DNA of 18,804 nucleotides from Deltaproteobacteria bacterium (GTDB taxonomy: Bacteria; Desulfobacterota_B; Binatia; UBA9968). The stretch covers positions 1-18,804 of the forward strand of contig VBKY01000123.1 of the NCBI GenBank assembly GCA_005879255.1, in the 5' to 3' direction. A program made the position numbers and the translations under genes. Of the stretch, positions 1 through 7,428 are shown piece by piece; position 1 is the first letter of the stretch, and every line of letters begins with the position of its first letter. The notes beneath the pieces were generated by a model. It saw nothing but the letters and a program-made list of their open reading frames with translations, had not been told where the DNA came from and made no database searches.

Positions 1-1005
1 TTGACATCCTATTCTCTGAGTGAACATGGCGGAATCTTGTGGGCTTACATGGGTCCAAAGAAAGACATTCCCCAACTGCCGCAGCTAACATTTACCGAGG
101 TTCCCCCGGGCCATCGTTTCGTGATGAAACGCTTTCAGGAGTGTAACTATGCGCAGGCGCTAGAAGGGGGAATAGACTCGGCCCACACGAGCTATTTGCA
201 TACCACGCTCGACTTCTATCAGCGCACAGAGTCTTATCTTGAAAAGGCAAAAGTGCTGCGCGCGAGATTTGAAACAGATCCTGACAAACTCAAGCCAGAG
301 GATTTAGACTTTCTTTTTCGCACGCTAGACAAGGCGCCGCGAGTCATGGCTAAGGATACAGATTACGGCCTCATCATCGCCGCGCAGCGGAACTTGGGCG
401 ACCGATATTACTGGCGCTTCAACCAGTTTTTGATGCCCTTCTATACGATGCCTCCGCGCAGCCCAGGCGGTCACGCCTTCGTTCCAATTGATGATGGGCA
501 TTGTTGGGTTTGGACTTTCGGATGCAGACTCGATCGGCCCTACGCTGCCGACGAAATCCTCGGCATGAAGCGCGGCACAGTGAGCGGGCCATTCGGCGCT
601 GAAGTGGACGACAACTACTTTCCATCGCATAACAAGTCCAATGATTTCCTCATTGATCGCGAAGTGCAGCGAACCTATAACTTCACCGGTATCGTTGGCA
701 CCGGCAATCAGGATATGGCGGCTCAAGTGTGTATGGGACCGGTCACTGACAGGACAAAAGAACACCTGGGTGTAACCGATGTAGGGATTATTGAAATGCG
801 GCGTCTTCTGCTGAACTCAGCGAAAGATCTCTGTGAGGGGAGGGAGCCTCCAACAGCGCGCAACCCTGACGTCTTCTCCGGTGTCCAAGGAGTATCGCTG
901 GTTCGGAGATGCGATGTGTCTTTGGACGAGTGTGTCAAAGACGCAATCGATAGCTTTGCCAAGACACGGAAACGGACGCAAGAGCTGATGAAATCGATCA
1001 TTTGA
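1..1005 (+). CDS. Rieske non-heme iron oxygenase, alpha subunit, 5'-partial
   Basis: This is the catalytic part of an aromatic ring-hydroxylating oxygenase of the phthalate 4,5-dioxygenase/LigX-like type, which activates O2 at a mononuclear iron using electrons from a reductase. The visible 334 residues begin in the segment that normally follows the Rieske [2Fe-2S] domain (EHGGILWAYMGP). The Rieske CxH...CxxH motifs are absent because the gene enters from outside the window, so the TTG at base 1 is not a credible start. The iron-site motif ECNYAQALEGGIDSAHTSYLH is clear, with D59, H62 and H67 (numbered from base 1) as the conserved Asp and the two His ligands. D238 in GTGNQDMAAQ is the likely third ligand. 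It ends convergently with the DUF2277 gene. The substrate cannot be read from sequence. The family call is firm; phthalate itself is not implied. Confidence 0.9.
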   Translation: MTSYSLSEHGGILWAYMGPKKDIPQLPQLTFTEVPPGHRFVMKRFQECNYAQALEGGIDSAHTSYLHTTLDFYQRTESYLEKAKVLRARFETDPDKLKPEDLDFLFRTLDKAPRVMAKDTDYGLIIAAQRNLGDRYYWRFNQFLMPFYTMPPRSPGGHAFVPIDDGHCWVWTFGCRLDRPYAADEILGMKRGTVSGPFGAEVDDNYFPSHNKSNDFLIDREVQRTYNFTGIVGTGNQDMAAQVCMGPVTDRTKEHLGVTDVGIIEMRRLLLNSAKDLCEGREPPTARNPDVFSGVQGVSLVRRCDVSLDECVKDAIDSFAKTRKRTQELMKSII

Positions 1006-1128
1006 ATGCAAGCGTTACCGGGAGCGACGGCTCCACGACCCAGGCACCGGACAATCTGGGGCCAGGTCTTGCAATGACACATCGCCACAACGCAGGACGT
1101 AATTCCTTGATGAGTTAGTTGTGACCAA

Positions 1129-1398
1129 TTACCTAGGGAACCTCTGAGCAGCGCGTGCTCGCGCCTTGGCAGCTTCTTCTGTGCGGTTCCTCGGCGGCGC
1201 ATTCGTCTCGAGCGAGCTGAGAAGGTTACCGGAGATCGCTGCTATTTTGTCAACGGCAGCGAGGAATGCAGCTTCGTTGGCTTTCGATGGCTTGTTGAAG
1301 CCGCTGACCTTTCTCACGAATTGTAATGAGGCCACACGAATCTCTTCCTCCGTCACAGGCGGTTGGAAGTTGAAAAGCGTTTTGATGTTTCGACACAC
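1129..1398 (-). CDS. DUF2277 family protein
   Basis: A complete 89-residue protein that matches the DUF2277 family from end to end. It has the characteristic start MCRNIKTLFNFQPP, the middle ASLQFVRKVSGFNKPSKANEAAF (given here only as a landmark: FVRKVSGFNKPSKANE), and a basic Ala/Arg-rich tail (EEAAKARARAAQRF). The start is GTG, supported by a GAGGT ribosome-binding site about 8 bases upstream. The family is common in soil bacteria and has no established function; the small size, the Cys near the N-terminus and the basic tail are all that can be said. It follows the S1/P1 nuclease on the same strand after 119 bases, so co-transcription is possible but not shown. Confidence 0.85.
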   Translation of the reverse strand: MCRNIKTLFNFQPPVTEEEIRVASLQFVRKVSGFNKPSKANEAAFLAAVDKIAAISGNLLSSLETNAPPRNRTEEAAKARARAAQRFPR

Positions 1399-1517
1399 AA
1401 TCGTTTACCTCGATCTCTCAGAGCCACCTAACTATGAAGCGCTGCTAGTTTGGCTTTCATTTGACAACCCCGATCGCTTCCGACGAGCGATTGAGAGACT
1501 GGCCTGAGGGCTTTTCC

Positions 1518-2321
1518 TTATTTCAAAGCGATATTCAGCAACCAGGCCAACCTCATTCCGGCCTGAGCCAGCCTTCGCCGGACAATCGCGCGGGCTTTCT
1601 CCACATAATCATCGGAGAGCTCGACCGATGGTCCGATATTGTATGCGTGCGACCTCACCAGCATTAACGATTCATCCGTCCACTGTTTGGGATCGCCGGC
1701 CTGCCATTTGAGACGCTCTTCTTCCGTGAGATTCGCAGTCAGCCGCTTGGCGATTTCCTCCTCGTTGCCTGTTTCCAGCTCTACGAGGTTTGTGTCCCAA
1801 AAGAAGTGAAGATTCGTTGACTGGCCTTTGTAAGATACAGGAATATCGATCCCGCCTTGATCCATGGCGAGACCGGCATGAAGCGGTTGGTGCACGTCGC
1901 CCACCAGGTGTGCGACGTAGTGAAGCGCGAGTGTCCTCATTATGATAGGAGCATTCTTATCTGCGATGACCGCTGAAAACCATTTGAGAGCTTCAACCAT
2001 GCAGTTTCTCTCCGGGCAGTCGCGTCCTTGATCGTAGCCGCTGGCAGCCTCGGGAATCCTGACGTAATGGAGGGGATCTAAATCTCGTATGCTTCGCCCC
2101 TCATGATCCGGCCAAATGGCCGCGTCCGCCAGCGTCATGCTTCCGGGAAGTATCTTTTCAATCTCCTTGCGCGCATCGGGGGTGAGATTCGCCTGGGCGA
2201 TCAAACCGACGATCCGATGGCCTTTGTCGTACCACGAAAGGGCCGAGGTAAGTGCCAGCAGATTGAACACGAAAAACGTCGAGAGGAAAGTAGCTGTCAA
2301 TGGAGCTAGCGAGTTTGGCAT
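1518..2321 (-). CDS. Secreted S1/P1-type nuclease
   Basis: Zinc-dependent phosphodiesterase of the S1/P1 family, which cleaves single-stranded nucleic acids and 3'-nucleotides outside the cytoplasm. Residues 1-29 form a signal peptide (hydrophobic core FLSTFFVFNLLALTSA) ending just before W30. In this family the mature N-terminal Trp itself binds zinc, which fits cleavage at ALS/W. The other trinuclear-zinc ligands are in place: H35 (KGHR), D66 (LADAAIW), H85 (LHYV), H138, D142 and H148 in HLVGDVHQPLH, and H172/D176 in LHFFWD. The spacings 138/142/148 and 172/176 equal those of P1 nuclease (116/120/126 and 149/153). The 267-residue length is normal for bacterial members. No strong ribosome-binding site is visible before the ATG. 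It could serve phosphate or nucleoside scavenging. Confidence 0.93.
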   Translation of the reverse strand: MPNSLAPLTATFLSTFFVFNLLALTSALSWYDKGHRIVGLIAQANLTPDARKEIEKILPGSMTLADAAIWPDHEGRSIRDLDPLHYVRIPEAASGYDQGRDCPERNCMVEALKWFSAVIADKNAPIIMRTLALHYVAHLVGDVHQPLHAGLAMDQGGIDIPVSYKGQSTNLHFFWDTNLVELETGNEEEIAKRLTANLTEEERLKWQAGDPKQWTDESLMLVRSHAYNIGPSVELSDDYVEKARAIVRRRLAQAGMRLAWLLNIALK

Positions 2322-3051
2322 CGTAAAACTTGTACGCTGACGAAGGCCGCTTGTCGAGATCGGCGCATCGGAAACAGCGGGGGTCGCGCAAACAACGCCG
2401 GTCGCGTCTTTAGTTTTGACTGTCGACCGTTGAGGCGGATATCACAAATTCACGGGGCAAGTTTTTAATCTTGATAATGGTTGAGTTGGTTTTTTTAATT
2501 TTTCTCATGTGTATTTCTTTTAGTCTGAATTTTAGACGCCGGCTACTTTGCCTTAACTTGCTCAAACGCTTCATACGCTTCTGACAGAATTTTTTGGACT
2601 TTTTCTCGGCTCTTCCGGCCGGTGGAGTCTTCGACGCCGGTGCGTTACCGAGAGGGTCTGGCATAACAATACAATCTTATCAATCTTCTCGGATCGGAGG
2701 GCGCGAGGCCGGACGCAATCAAAAAATCCATCAGTCGACTGAAAAATCGCCGGAACGGTCATGCATCAGCGCCGAAACGTGGGGCTGCTAATGCCGAGAT
2801 TAAAGGGCTCGGGGATTTTTACTGCTCGCTTCGGACATCGTGGAATTTCATTGTCGACTAAGCCCCGATTTGTTTCGCCATAACAAATCTGTCCTACCGA
2901 TGCAGTAAAGACCTGAGCATCGTTTGTACGAACACGATCACGTTTTCCTCGGCCCTTCGCCCGCTACTTTAGCTTGCCTTGTTGACACGAGATTTTAGTT
3001 TAGAGTATCGGTGAGGCACAATTATCTAAAATAATAATAGTGGAGGTGTTT
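2322..3051. other. Intergenic stretch with weak coding remnants
   Basis: About 730 bases without a gene I can support. On the minus strand an open frame of 84 codons (2410-2664) starts with MPDPLGNAPASKTPPAGRAE and becomes very Lys/Arg-rich. In another minus-strand frame the A-run near 2586-2595 leads into ILSEAYEAFEQVKAK followed by a stop, which looks more protein-like. The two could be one small gene broken in a homopolymer, but I recognise no family. The stretch from about 2450 to 2530 is strongly T-rich on the plus strand. The right end holds the promoter candidate and ribosome-binding site of the cupin gene. Confidence 0.4.
2982..3011 (+). promoter_or_regulatory. Possible sigma70-type promoter of the small cupin gene
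   Basis: A perfect -35 box TTGACA (2982-2987) is followed after 18 bases by TATCGG, which shares only TAT with the -10 consensus. The region between it and the cupin start is AT-rich. The -35 box is convincing and the -10 box is poor, so this is a tentative call. Confidence 0.35.
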
Positions 3052-3444
3052 ATGCCCGCTAAGCGTATCGATGTTAACGAGCACCCGGCGTTGAAAGGAG
3101 CGGGAGCTGGCAAGCATGAGAGACTACTTTTCAATTCCGATAACTATCATGTCTGGATTCACCATAGTGTGTCCGGCGACAAGGGCCCGATGCACAGACA
3201 TACGGCAGATCAGGCCTTCTATGGTCTCCAAGGGGAATGCTTCATCAATTTCCCGGACGGGACGAGGCAATCAATTACCCCGGGCGTGTTGGTCGTAATC
3301 CCCAAGGGTCAATATTACCAACAAGAAGCGCCAAGCCACACCGGCTATGTTTTCTTGGGCAGTAGGGCGGAAACCTATTCCAATTCTCGCTTCGGTCCCG
3401 AAGGCCAAGAAATCAAGGCCGGCGGTACGGCGCCAAAGGATTAG
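3052..3444 (+). CDS. Small single-domain cupin protein
   Basis: A 130-residue protein with one cupin barrel. The ATG at 3052 is preferred over an in-frame GTG four codons earlier because GGAGG at 3042-3046 lies 5 bases upstream of it. Cupin motif 1 is visible as GPMHRHTADQAFYGLQGE, with the paired His of HxH but Gln where the usual metal-binding Glu stands. Motif 2 is GVLVVIPKGQYYQQ, with Tyr where the usual His stands. Two of the four classical ligands are therefore replaced, so metal binding may be altered or lost and the role could be binding rather than catalysis. It sits alone between long non-coding stretches with its own likely promoter. Substrate unknown. Confidence 0.85.
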   Translation: MPAKRIDVNEHPALKGAGAGKHERLLFNSDNYHVWIHHSVSGDKGPMHRHTADQAFYGLQGECFINFPDGTRQSITPGVLVVIPKGQYYQQEAPSHTGYVFLGSRAETYSNSRFGPEGQEIKAGGTAPKD

Positions 3445-3528
3445 TTCCCGGCTTTTGCTTCGGGGAAAGAAGGGCAGGCCCCGGGGTCGGACCAGCGCAA
3501 CATGTTGATTCAGCAATTGCCTTGGGCG

Positions 3529-3945
3529 GTTCAAAGTTCAAGGTTCAAGAGTTCAAAGTCAGATGGGAACGGGAACTTTGAAACGATTGCTCTAGGCGAT
3601 AAGCGATGCCGCGCCAACCACATCAACGGTTGCGTTCAAACCGTTCAACCTCTGCGCTCCGTTCAAATCGTTCAAGAGGTTTGACGGATCACGAAACACG
3701 AACACCGCTGCAACAGGATCGGTGACAGCCCGAAAGCTTTGTCGATTTTCTTAGTTCTGTGCGTTTTGGCATTTCCACCTTGAACCTTGAACATGGAACC
3801 TTGAACGATGAGTGAGGGATCAGGTAGGTAGGTCGTGTTCAAATTGACTCAATTCACATGCGTGTGAGATAAGGATTCGAAAATTAACTCCGAGAATTCT
3901 CAAAAGATGGAAGTTCCGCATTCGAATCTGACCTTGAACTTTTGA
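3529..3945. repeat. Cluster of TTCAA/TTGAA words, partly inverted
   Basis: The gene-free stretch 3445-3968 holds four groups of the same short word. GTTCAA-type copies lie at 3529-3560 and 3634-3680; TTGAAC-type copies lie at 3779-3806 and 3930-3945. GTTCAAGGTTCAAG at 3536-3549 is an exact reverse complement of 3779-3792, giving a 14-bp inverted repeat with arms about 230 bases apart. Tandem TTGAACC words of this kind are often seen between genes in uncultured soil bacteria. I see no open frame with coding character here and no recognised function. Confidence 0.6.
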
Positions 3946-3968
3946 ACCACCGTTAGGATGTCGCTAGG

Positions 3969-5151
3969 ATGAGGCTTCGGCTGTTGCTTACGTTTGGCAA
4001 GTTATCGCTGCAAACTCTCCTGGCTGCCAACTCAGTTTTCCTCAGCTTTTTCGTAACGTCCGAAATTTTCGCTGCCTCTGCCGGCCCATCGACTTCTATA
4101 GGAAAGGCCAAGCAAGAAGCTCAAGGGAAGGGATTCATATTCGAGTCCAGTCACGATGAAATCGTTGCCAAGGCAAAACGAGAAGGAAAACTTCGCGCTT
4201 TGATAGGATGGGACCCGCCGAATCATCCCCACTTGATCGCTGCCTTCAAGAAAAAGTATCCGTTCATCGACGTGCACCTGCACGTTCATCGACGTGCACC
4301 TGCAAGAAATCTCCGGTACCGACGGCGGGCAGCGTTTTTTCTTGGAGCTGAAAGCGGACCGGGTCAAGAACTGGGACGTTATTCATATCGACACCGACCA
4401 CTACGGTGAGTTTCCTTCCTATTTAAAGAAATTTGATATACGGGGCATGGCCGAGCAGCGGGTGCTGGCGATTCCCGACGGCATGATCGACCCTAAGTCG
4501 CGCAACATTGTTGCTCTGGGCAATATTGTCGACGTGGTCGGATATAACCGGCAGCTTATTTCCAGTGAGAAGGTGCCCAATACGCTGGAGGATTTTCTCA
4601 AACCTGAATTCAAGGGCCGAAAATTTTTTACCGATATTCGTCCGCTTGCGTACGCGGCCTTAGTCCCGGAGCTAGGAATTTCTTGGATGGTTGATTATGC
4701 CAAAAAGTTGGCGGCCCAAGAGCCCGTTTGGGTAAGAGGTTTTACTCGAGCGTACATGGCCATCATGGCCGGCGAGCATGCGCTGCATTCGTTTGGGAAT
4801 TACAATGCGATCATTCGTATCGCTCGCAATGATCCCAAAGGATCCCTCGCCTCTAAAGTGGTGGAGCCGGTGCCCGTGCGAATTCACGAGCCACAGGGTG
4901 TGTACCGCCTGGCCGAACACCCTTATGCGGCTCTCTTGTGGCTGGAGTTTCAGGCGGGTCCGGAAGCGCAAAAAATCATCGACCAATACGAGCCCTTGAA
5001 GTCTTCTATTTACGCCCCGGGCTCGGAATTGGAAAAGCTGATCCGCGGTCGAAGAATTTCCTTGAAAGGCTGGGACAATTGGGAGGCGTACACTCAATGG
5101 GTTGGGCAATTGACCGAAGCCTTCGGCTTTCCCAAGGCACAGTTAAAGTGA
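3969..5151 (+). pseudogene. Extracellular solute-binding protein (Fe3+-type ABC), frameshifted by a tandem duplication
   Basis: Periplasmic-binding-protein type 2 of the FbpA/AfuA-like group, which captures a ligand for an ABC importer. The first frame (from ATG 3969) has a signal peptide (hydrophobic run FGKLSLQTLLAANSVFLSFF), then IVAKAKREGKLRALIGWDPP and FKKKYPFIDVHL. Here a 22-bp tandem duplication (4261-4304) shifts the frame, and the first frame runs on to a stop at 4409. The second frame carries the rest: QEISGTDGGQRFFLELKADR, WDVIHIDTDHYG, VDVVGYNRQLI, GEHALHSFGNYNAI and the C-terminal GWDNWEAYTQWVGQL. Removing one copy leaves exactly 387 codons including the stop (386 residues), a normal length. 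Apart from the duplication the reading frame is clean, so the break is recent, reversible or an assembly artefact. No permease or ATPase is adjacent. Confidence 0.88.
4261..4304. repeat. Exact 22-bp tandem duplication inside the solute-binding protein gene
   Basis: Bases 4261-4282 (beginning CGTTCATCGACGTGCACC) are repeated without mismatch at 4283-4304. The flanking bases differ, so the unit is exactly 22 bp. Because 22 is not a multiple of three, it changes the reading frame; deleting either copy restores YPFIDVHLQEISG. Confidence 0.97.
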
Positions 5152-5262
5152 CGGGGCACTGCGTGAATTTCCGTCGTGCGACGTGTTCGTGCTCGTCGGG
5201 ATTTCACGGTCACGTTTCACGGACACGATCACGGTCTATGCGCGCCTCGCATCTGGACCTTT

Positions 5263-5292
5263 TTGAACAGCCCGGGATTCCGGGTTTTTCAA
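5263..5292 (+). terminator. Possible rho-independent terminator after the solute-binding protein gene
   Basis: CCCGG (5271-5275) and CCGGG (5280-5284) form a 5-bp stem with a GATT loop, followed directly by five T. The outer TTGAA (5263-5267) and TTCAA (5288-5292) are complementary and could lengthen the stem, leaving a small internal loop. It lies about 120 bases after the stop of the broken binding-protein gene. The core stem is short, hence moderate confidence. Confidence 0.4.
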
Positions 5293-5337
5293 CAGTCTGT
5301 TTACATCTCTTTTTTTGCTCCGTGCGAATGCCGTTTT

Positions 5338-5419
5338 CGTGAATTGCCCCAACGCCATAACGCTTGAGCACGGCACTCTCCTTCAGCTCAATTCCACAGC
5401 TCGCCCGTCGCCAATCGGG
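5338..5419 (-). repeat. Diverged repeat, copy A (decayed coding fragment?)
   Basis: This segment and 6513-6593 are similar along about 80 bases in the same orientation, both starting CGTGAATTG and sharing CTCTCCTTCA, CTCAATTCCAC and GTCGCCA. Read on the minus strand, copy A gives GIELKESAVLKRYGVG. Codon-level differences from copy B are partly synonymous (CTG/TTG, AGT/AGC), which suggests both derive from the C-terminal end of a coding sequence; a one-base difference near the end then separates the frames. In another minus-strand frame just upstream, LLEQRLYGNDLAWVKFAALA also looks protein-like and ends at a TGA at the start of the repeat. I do not recognise the family. The rest of 5152-5505 holds only the terminator candidate and a run of CACG/CGTG-rich words near 5178-5235. 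Confidence 0.5.
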
Positions 5420-5505
5420 CGCCTTCCGCCAACGCGGCAAACTTGACCCAGGCCAGGTCGTTGCCATAGAGTCGCTGTTCCAAGAGAATTTGCGCGACCA
5501 CTTCT

Positions 5506-6143
5506 CTAAGCCTTTTTGGAGGAGGCCCATAGTCCGGCTACTACGTTAAAACAAATCGGCCACAGCAAATAGAAGAGAACCACCAGAAACAAGACTTCCA
5601 AACCCTCGCTGAACGCCCACATACCGCTGGAGGCGTTTTGTTGATTGATGATTTGCGCTGTGGAAGTTCCGGTGGCGGCGGCTTCATACATGATCATGAG
5701 GTTACGCTTCAAAACCATGGTTTGATACGCACCAACCCACACGACCACGAAAAAACTTAGTTCATACGCAACACGCAGATAAATTTTTAGTTTACCAACA
5801 AATTGTTGGTACAAATCCCCGGGTGCTGGCGCGTTGTCGCTAAGCATGGTCAGGATAATCAATCCAAACGGACCAAGCATGGCCAAGGGCAACCACCCAT
5901 ACGATCGTTTCTTGGACTTGAGCAGAAAAAAACAGGTCAGAAACCACAAGCCCATTTCACCAGCAAGACTGCCAACATGGAAAGATTCTTCGCCAGGCTC
6001 AACAGCCGATAGTTGCGCTCGTAATTCGAATGACCCGCGGCGATTTCGGGATTGATGGAATTAATCAACATCGCGGCCAACACAGAGACCGCGGGGATCA
6101 TAAGGAAGCACACAATCGCGAGAACGTAAGGTCTCTTGAACAT
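5506..6143 (-). pseudogene. Small multi-pass membrane protein, apparently frameshifted
   Basis: Two overlapping minus-strand frames look like one membrane protein. The first (from ATG 6143, with GGGAGG about 9-10 bases upstream) has an N-terminal transmembrane segment (YVLAIVCFLMIPAVSVLAAM), a loop with NPEIAAGHSNYERNYR, and the beginning of a second segment (LSMLAVLLV) before stopping at 5937. The second continues with GLWFLTCFFLLKSKKRSYGW, then WLPLAMLGPFGLIILTML, LSFFVVVWVGAYQTMVL and LEVLFLVVLFYLLWPICFNV. The break falls inside what would be one transmembrane helix, and one added base near 5954 would join the frames into about 215 residues with five or six segments. Two separate coupled genes remain possible. 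No function is recognised. Confidence 0.65.
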
Positions 6144-6256
6144 ACGGAGTGTCCTCCCTTAAGCTGCGAACCATTGTGACCACGGAGTGATGCACTGATC
6201 TTACGCTCGCCCACAAAGAATGAAAATGGCGATATATTGCTGCATCTTACTGACCT

Positions 6257-6352
6257 CCTTTCCCCTTGATGGGGAAAGGCCGGGATAGGGGTGCTCGGGA
6301 ACCGATCAAAACCATCACCCCTACCTTTGTCCTTCCCCGTCAAGGGGAAGGA
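6257..6352. repeat. Twin-hairpin inverted-repeat element
   Basis: Two 9-bp perfect hairpins bracket the element: CCTTTCCCC/GGGGAAAGG (6257-6279, loop TTGAT) and TCCTTCCCC/GGGGAAGGA (6330-6352, loop GTCAA). The inner sequences ATAGGGGTG (6285-6293) and CACCCCTA (6316-6323) are also complementary, so the whole element can fold back on itself. This is the form of the widespread CCCCTT-GGGG intergenic palindromes of environmental bacteria, a non-autonomous repeat with no coding content. Confidence 0.7.
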
Positions 6353-6512
6353 TTAGGGAAGTCGTCCAATGACGCGGTCGAAACCCAATTTTCAAAAGAG
6401 TACACACGGACAAATCGTCCGGCACGTGCGCGCACGCGAAGGAAATCAACGGTGCAAGTTCAATCCGCCGCTCTGCCGTAGTCGCTAGTCGTAATTGAAT
6501 GGATACCGATTA

Positions 6513-6593
6513 CGTGAATTGACCGATACGATAATGCCTCAGCGCGTCGCTCTCCTTCAACTCAATTCCACGGTTCGCGGGTCGCCAGCGGGA
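6513..6593 (-). repeat. Diverged repeat, copy B (decayed coding fragment?)
   Basis: Partner of 5338-5419. On the minus strand it reads WRPANRGIELKESDALRHYR and then IGQFT and a stop, against WRRASCGIELKESAVLKRYG in copy A. Both copies lie on the same strand about 1.17 kb apart and flank the broken membrane protein gene. Neither has an intact N-terminal part, so they are remnants or a repeated element rather than genes. Confidence 0.5.
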
Positions 6594-6697
6594 CCGACTT
6601 TGTGTTTTGGCCTTATCGGAAGTGCTCATTTCCAGTTCTAACCGAGTCATTCTCGATGCAAGGGTTTTCTATTCGCGGTAGTGGTGCAGTTAGCTCA

Positions 6698-6771
6698 AGA
6701 TCTCTCACTTCGTTCGAGATGACAGATCACTTACTTTGATGTCATTCCGAGTCTTTTGGTGGGGGAATCTT
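6698..6771. repeat. Imperfect inverted repeat of the TGTCATTCCGAG / GAATCT type
   Basis: AGATCTCTCACTTCGTTCGA followed by GATGACA (6698-6724) faces TGTCATTCCGAG...GAATCT (6740-6770). The two arms are imperfect reverse complements with conserved TGTCAT ends on either side of a short centre. This style of element is a common intergenic repeat in many environmental bacteria. It lies about 50 bases beyond the stop of the VOC gene and could also act as its transcript end. Confidence 0.55.
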
Positions 6772-6823
6772 TCCCAGGGTACGTATTTTGACTTTTTTAC
6801 CATCTCACTTGCTTGCGATTTTC

Positions 6824-7237
6824 TCACGGAGACCAGCGCGCGTTCTGCAACACCACTCGATATCCGTCTGGATCTTCGAACGTCTTGCCCTGGTTGTCCC
6901 AATACGGGTTGAATGCCTTGACAGGTTTATACCCACGGTTCTCTAGGCGCTGTACGGCTTGCTGCCACTCAACTTCATCGGTGAGGTAGAACACTAGGAG
7001 ATTGTCTTCGGTTGGCGCCCTCCCGGCTGTATGCCCGCGCTTATGGGTGAACTCTAAGTGATAGGCCGCTCCCTTGTGACCAAGCATGATGCCGTCGAAG
7101 CCGTCATGGTCGTTAAACTCATAGAGCACTTCAAAGCCGAGTCCATCTCGGTAGAACTGCACGACGTTGGTCAAGTTGTCCGTGGGGCGTGCCACCCGCA
7201 GATGGGCTTTCGCCAAACTTACTACTGCCTCGTCCAT
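6824..7237 (-). CDS. VOC superfamily (glyoxalase/bleomycin-resistance type) protein
   Basis: A 137-residue protein with one pair of VOC beta-alpha-beta-beta-beta modules. The first module runs from AHLRVARPTDNLTNVVQFYR (H12 in a typical first metal position) through GLGFEVLYEF and GIMLGHKGAAYHLEF. The second runs from LLVFYLTDEVEWQQAVQRLE through GYKPVKAFNPYWDNQGKTFE and ends in DPDGYRVVLQN. Family members include glyoxalases, extradiol dioxygenases and antibiotic-binding proteins, so the reaction cannot be assigned. The usual terminal metal-binding Glu (DPDGYxxEL) appears as Gln. The start at 7237 is chosen because similarity begins there, although the frame is open 22 codons further up through a less protein-like stretch. 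It lies last in the leftward series after the RidA/VOC fragments. Confidence 0.87.
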   Translation of the reverse strand: MDEAVVSLAKAHLRVARPTDNLTNVVQFYRDGLGFEVLYEFNDHDGFDGIMLGHKGAAYHLEFTHKRGHTAGRAPTEDNLLVFYLTDEVEWQQAVQRLENRGYKPVKAFNPYWDNQGKTFEDPDGYRVVLQNARWSP

Positions 7238-7308
7238 TGAATTCTCTGGCCAGGAGTCACAGGGACAACAAGCGCCACTCAAACGTGGAGGCAAGTCTTG
7301 CAATCACA

Positions 7309-7428
7309 CTACTGCATGCCTTCGGTGATGTATTGAATTACATATCCGGCCGGATCATCCATGTAGGTTCCTTGGGTTCCGCCAGGCGTCCGGCCTTTAG
7401 CCTCTTCGATGCCGGTCTCGCCCTGCGG
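7309..7428 (-). pseudogene. C-terminal remnant of a second VOC family protein
   Basis: On the minus strand this reads PQGETGIEEAKGRTPGGTQG and then TYMDDPAGYVIQYITEGMQ and a stop, the typical end of a VOC/glyoxalase-like protein (DPAGYVIQYI is the last strand). Only about 39 residues remain and there is no start. It begins immediately after the TAG that closes the RidA-like fragment, and in the same frame. It is therefore a truncated relic fused end to end with another relic, and not part of the intact VOC gene downstream, which has its own complete C-terminus. Confidence 0.75.

Larger units (their letters stand above)
6144..6823. other. Gene-free stretch carrying three repeat elements
   Basis: About 680 bases without a supported gene. 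It contains the twin-hairpin inverted repeat (6257-6352), copy B of the diverged repeat (6513-6593) and a second inverted-repeat element (6698-6771). The gap 6360-6510 shows no coding character or RNA gene that I can support. Confidence 0.6.

Noticed and set aside
325..765. Leftward open frame inside the Rieske oxygenase
   Set aside because: Antisense to the iron-binding domain and without any start signal or recognisable motif.
1012..1056. GGAGC/GCTCC hairpin between the two convergent genes as a terminator
   Set aside because: The stem has only five pairs and there is no T-run on either strand.
2410..2664. 84-codon leftward frame in the gap before the small cupin
   Set aside because: Lys/Arg-rich, with no family, weak start and a competing protein-like frame; described only within the intergenic entry.
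6440..6480. GTGCAAGTTCAATCC resembling a tRNA T-arm
   Set aside because: No matching acceptor, D or anticodon arms could be built around it.
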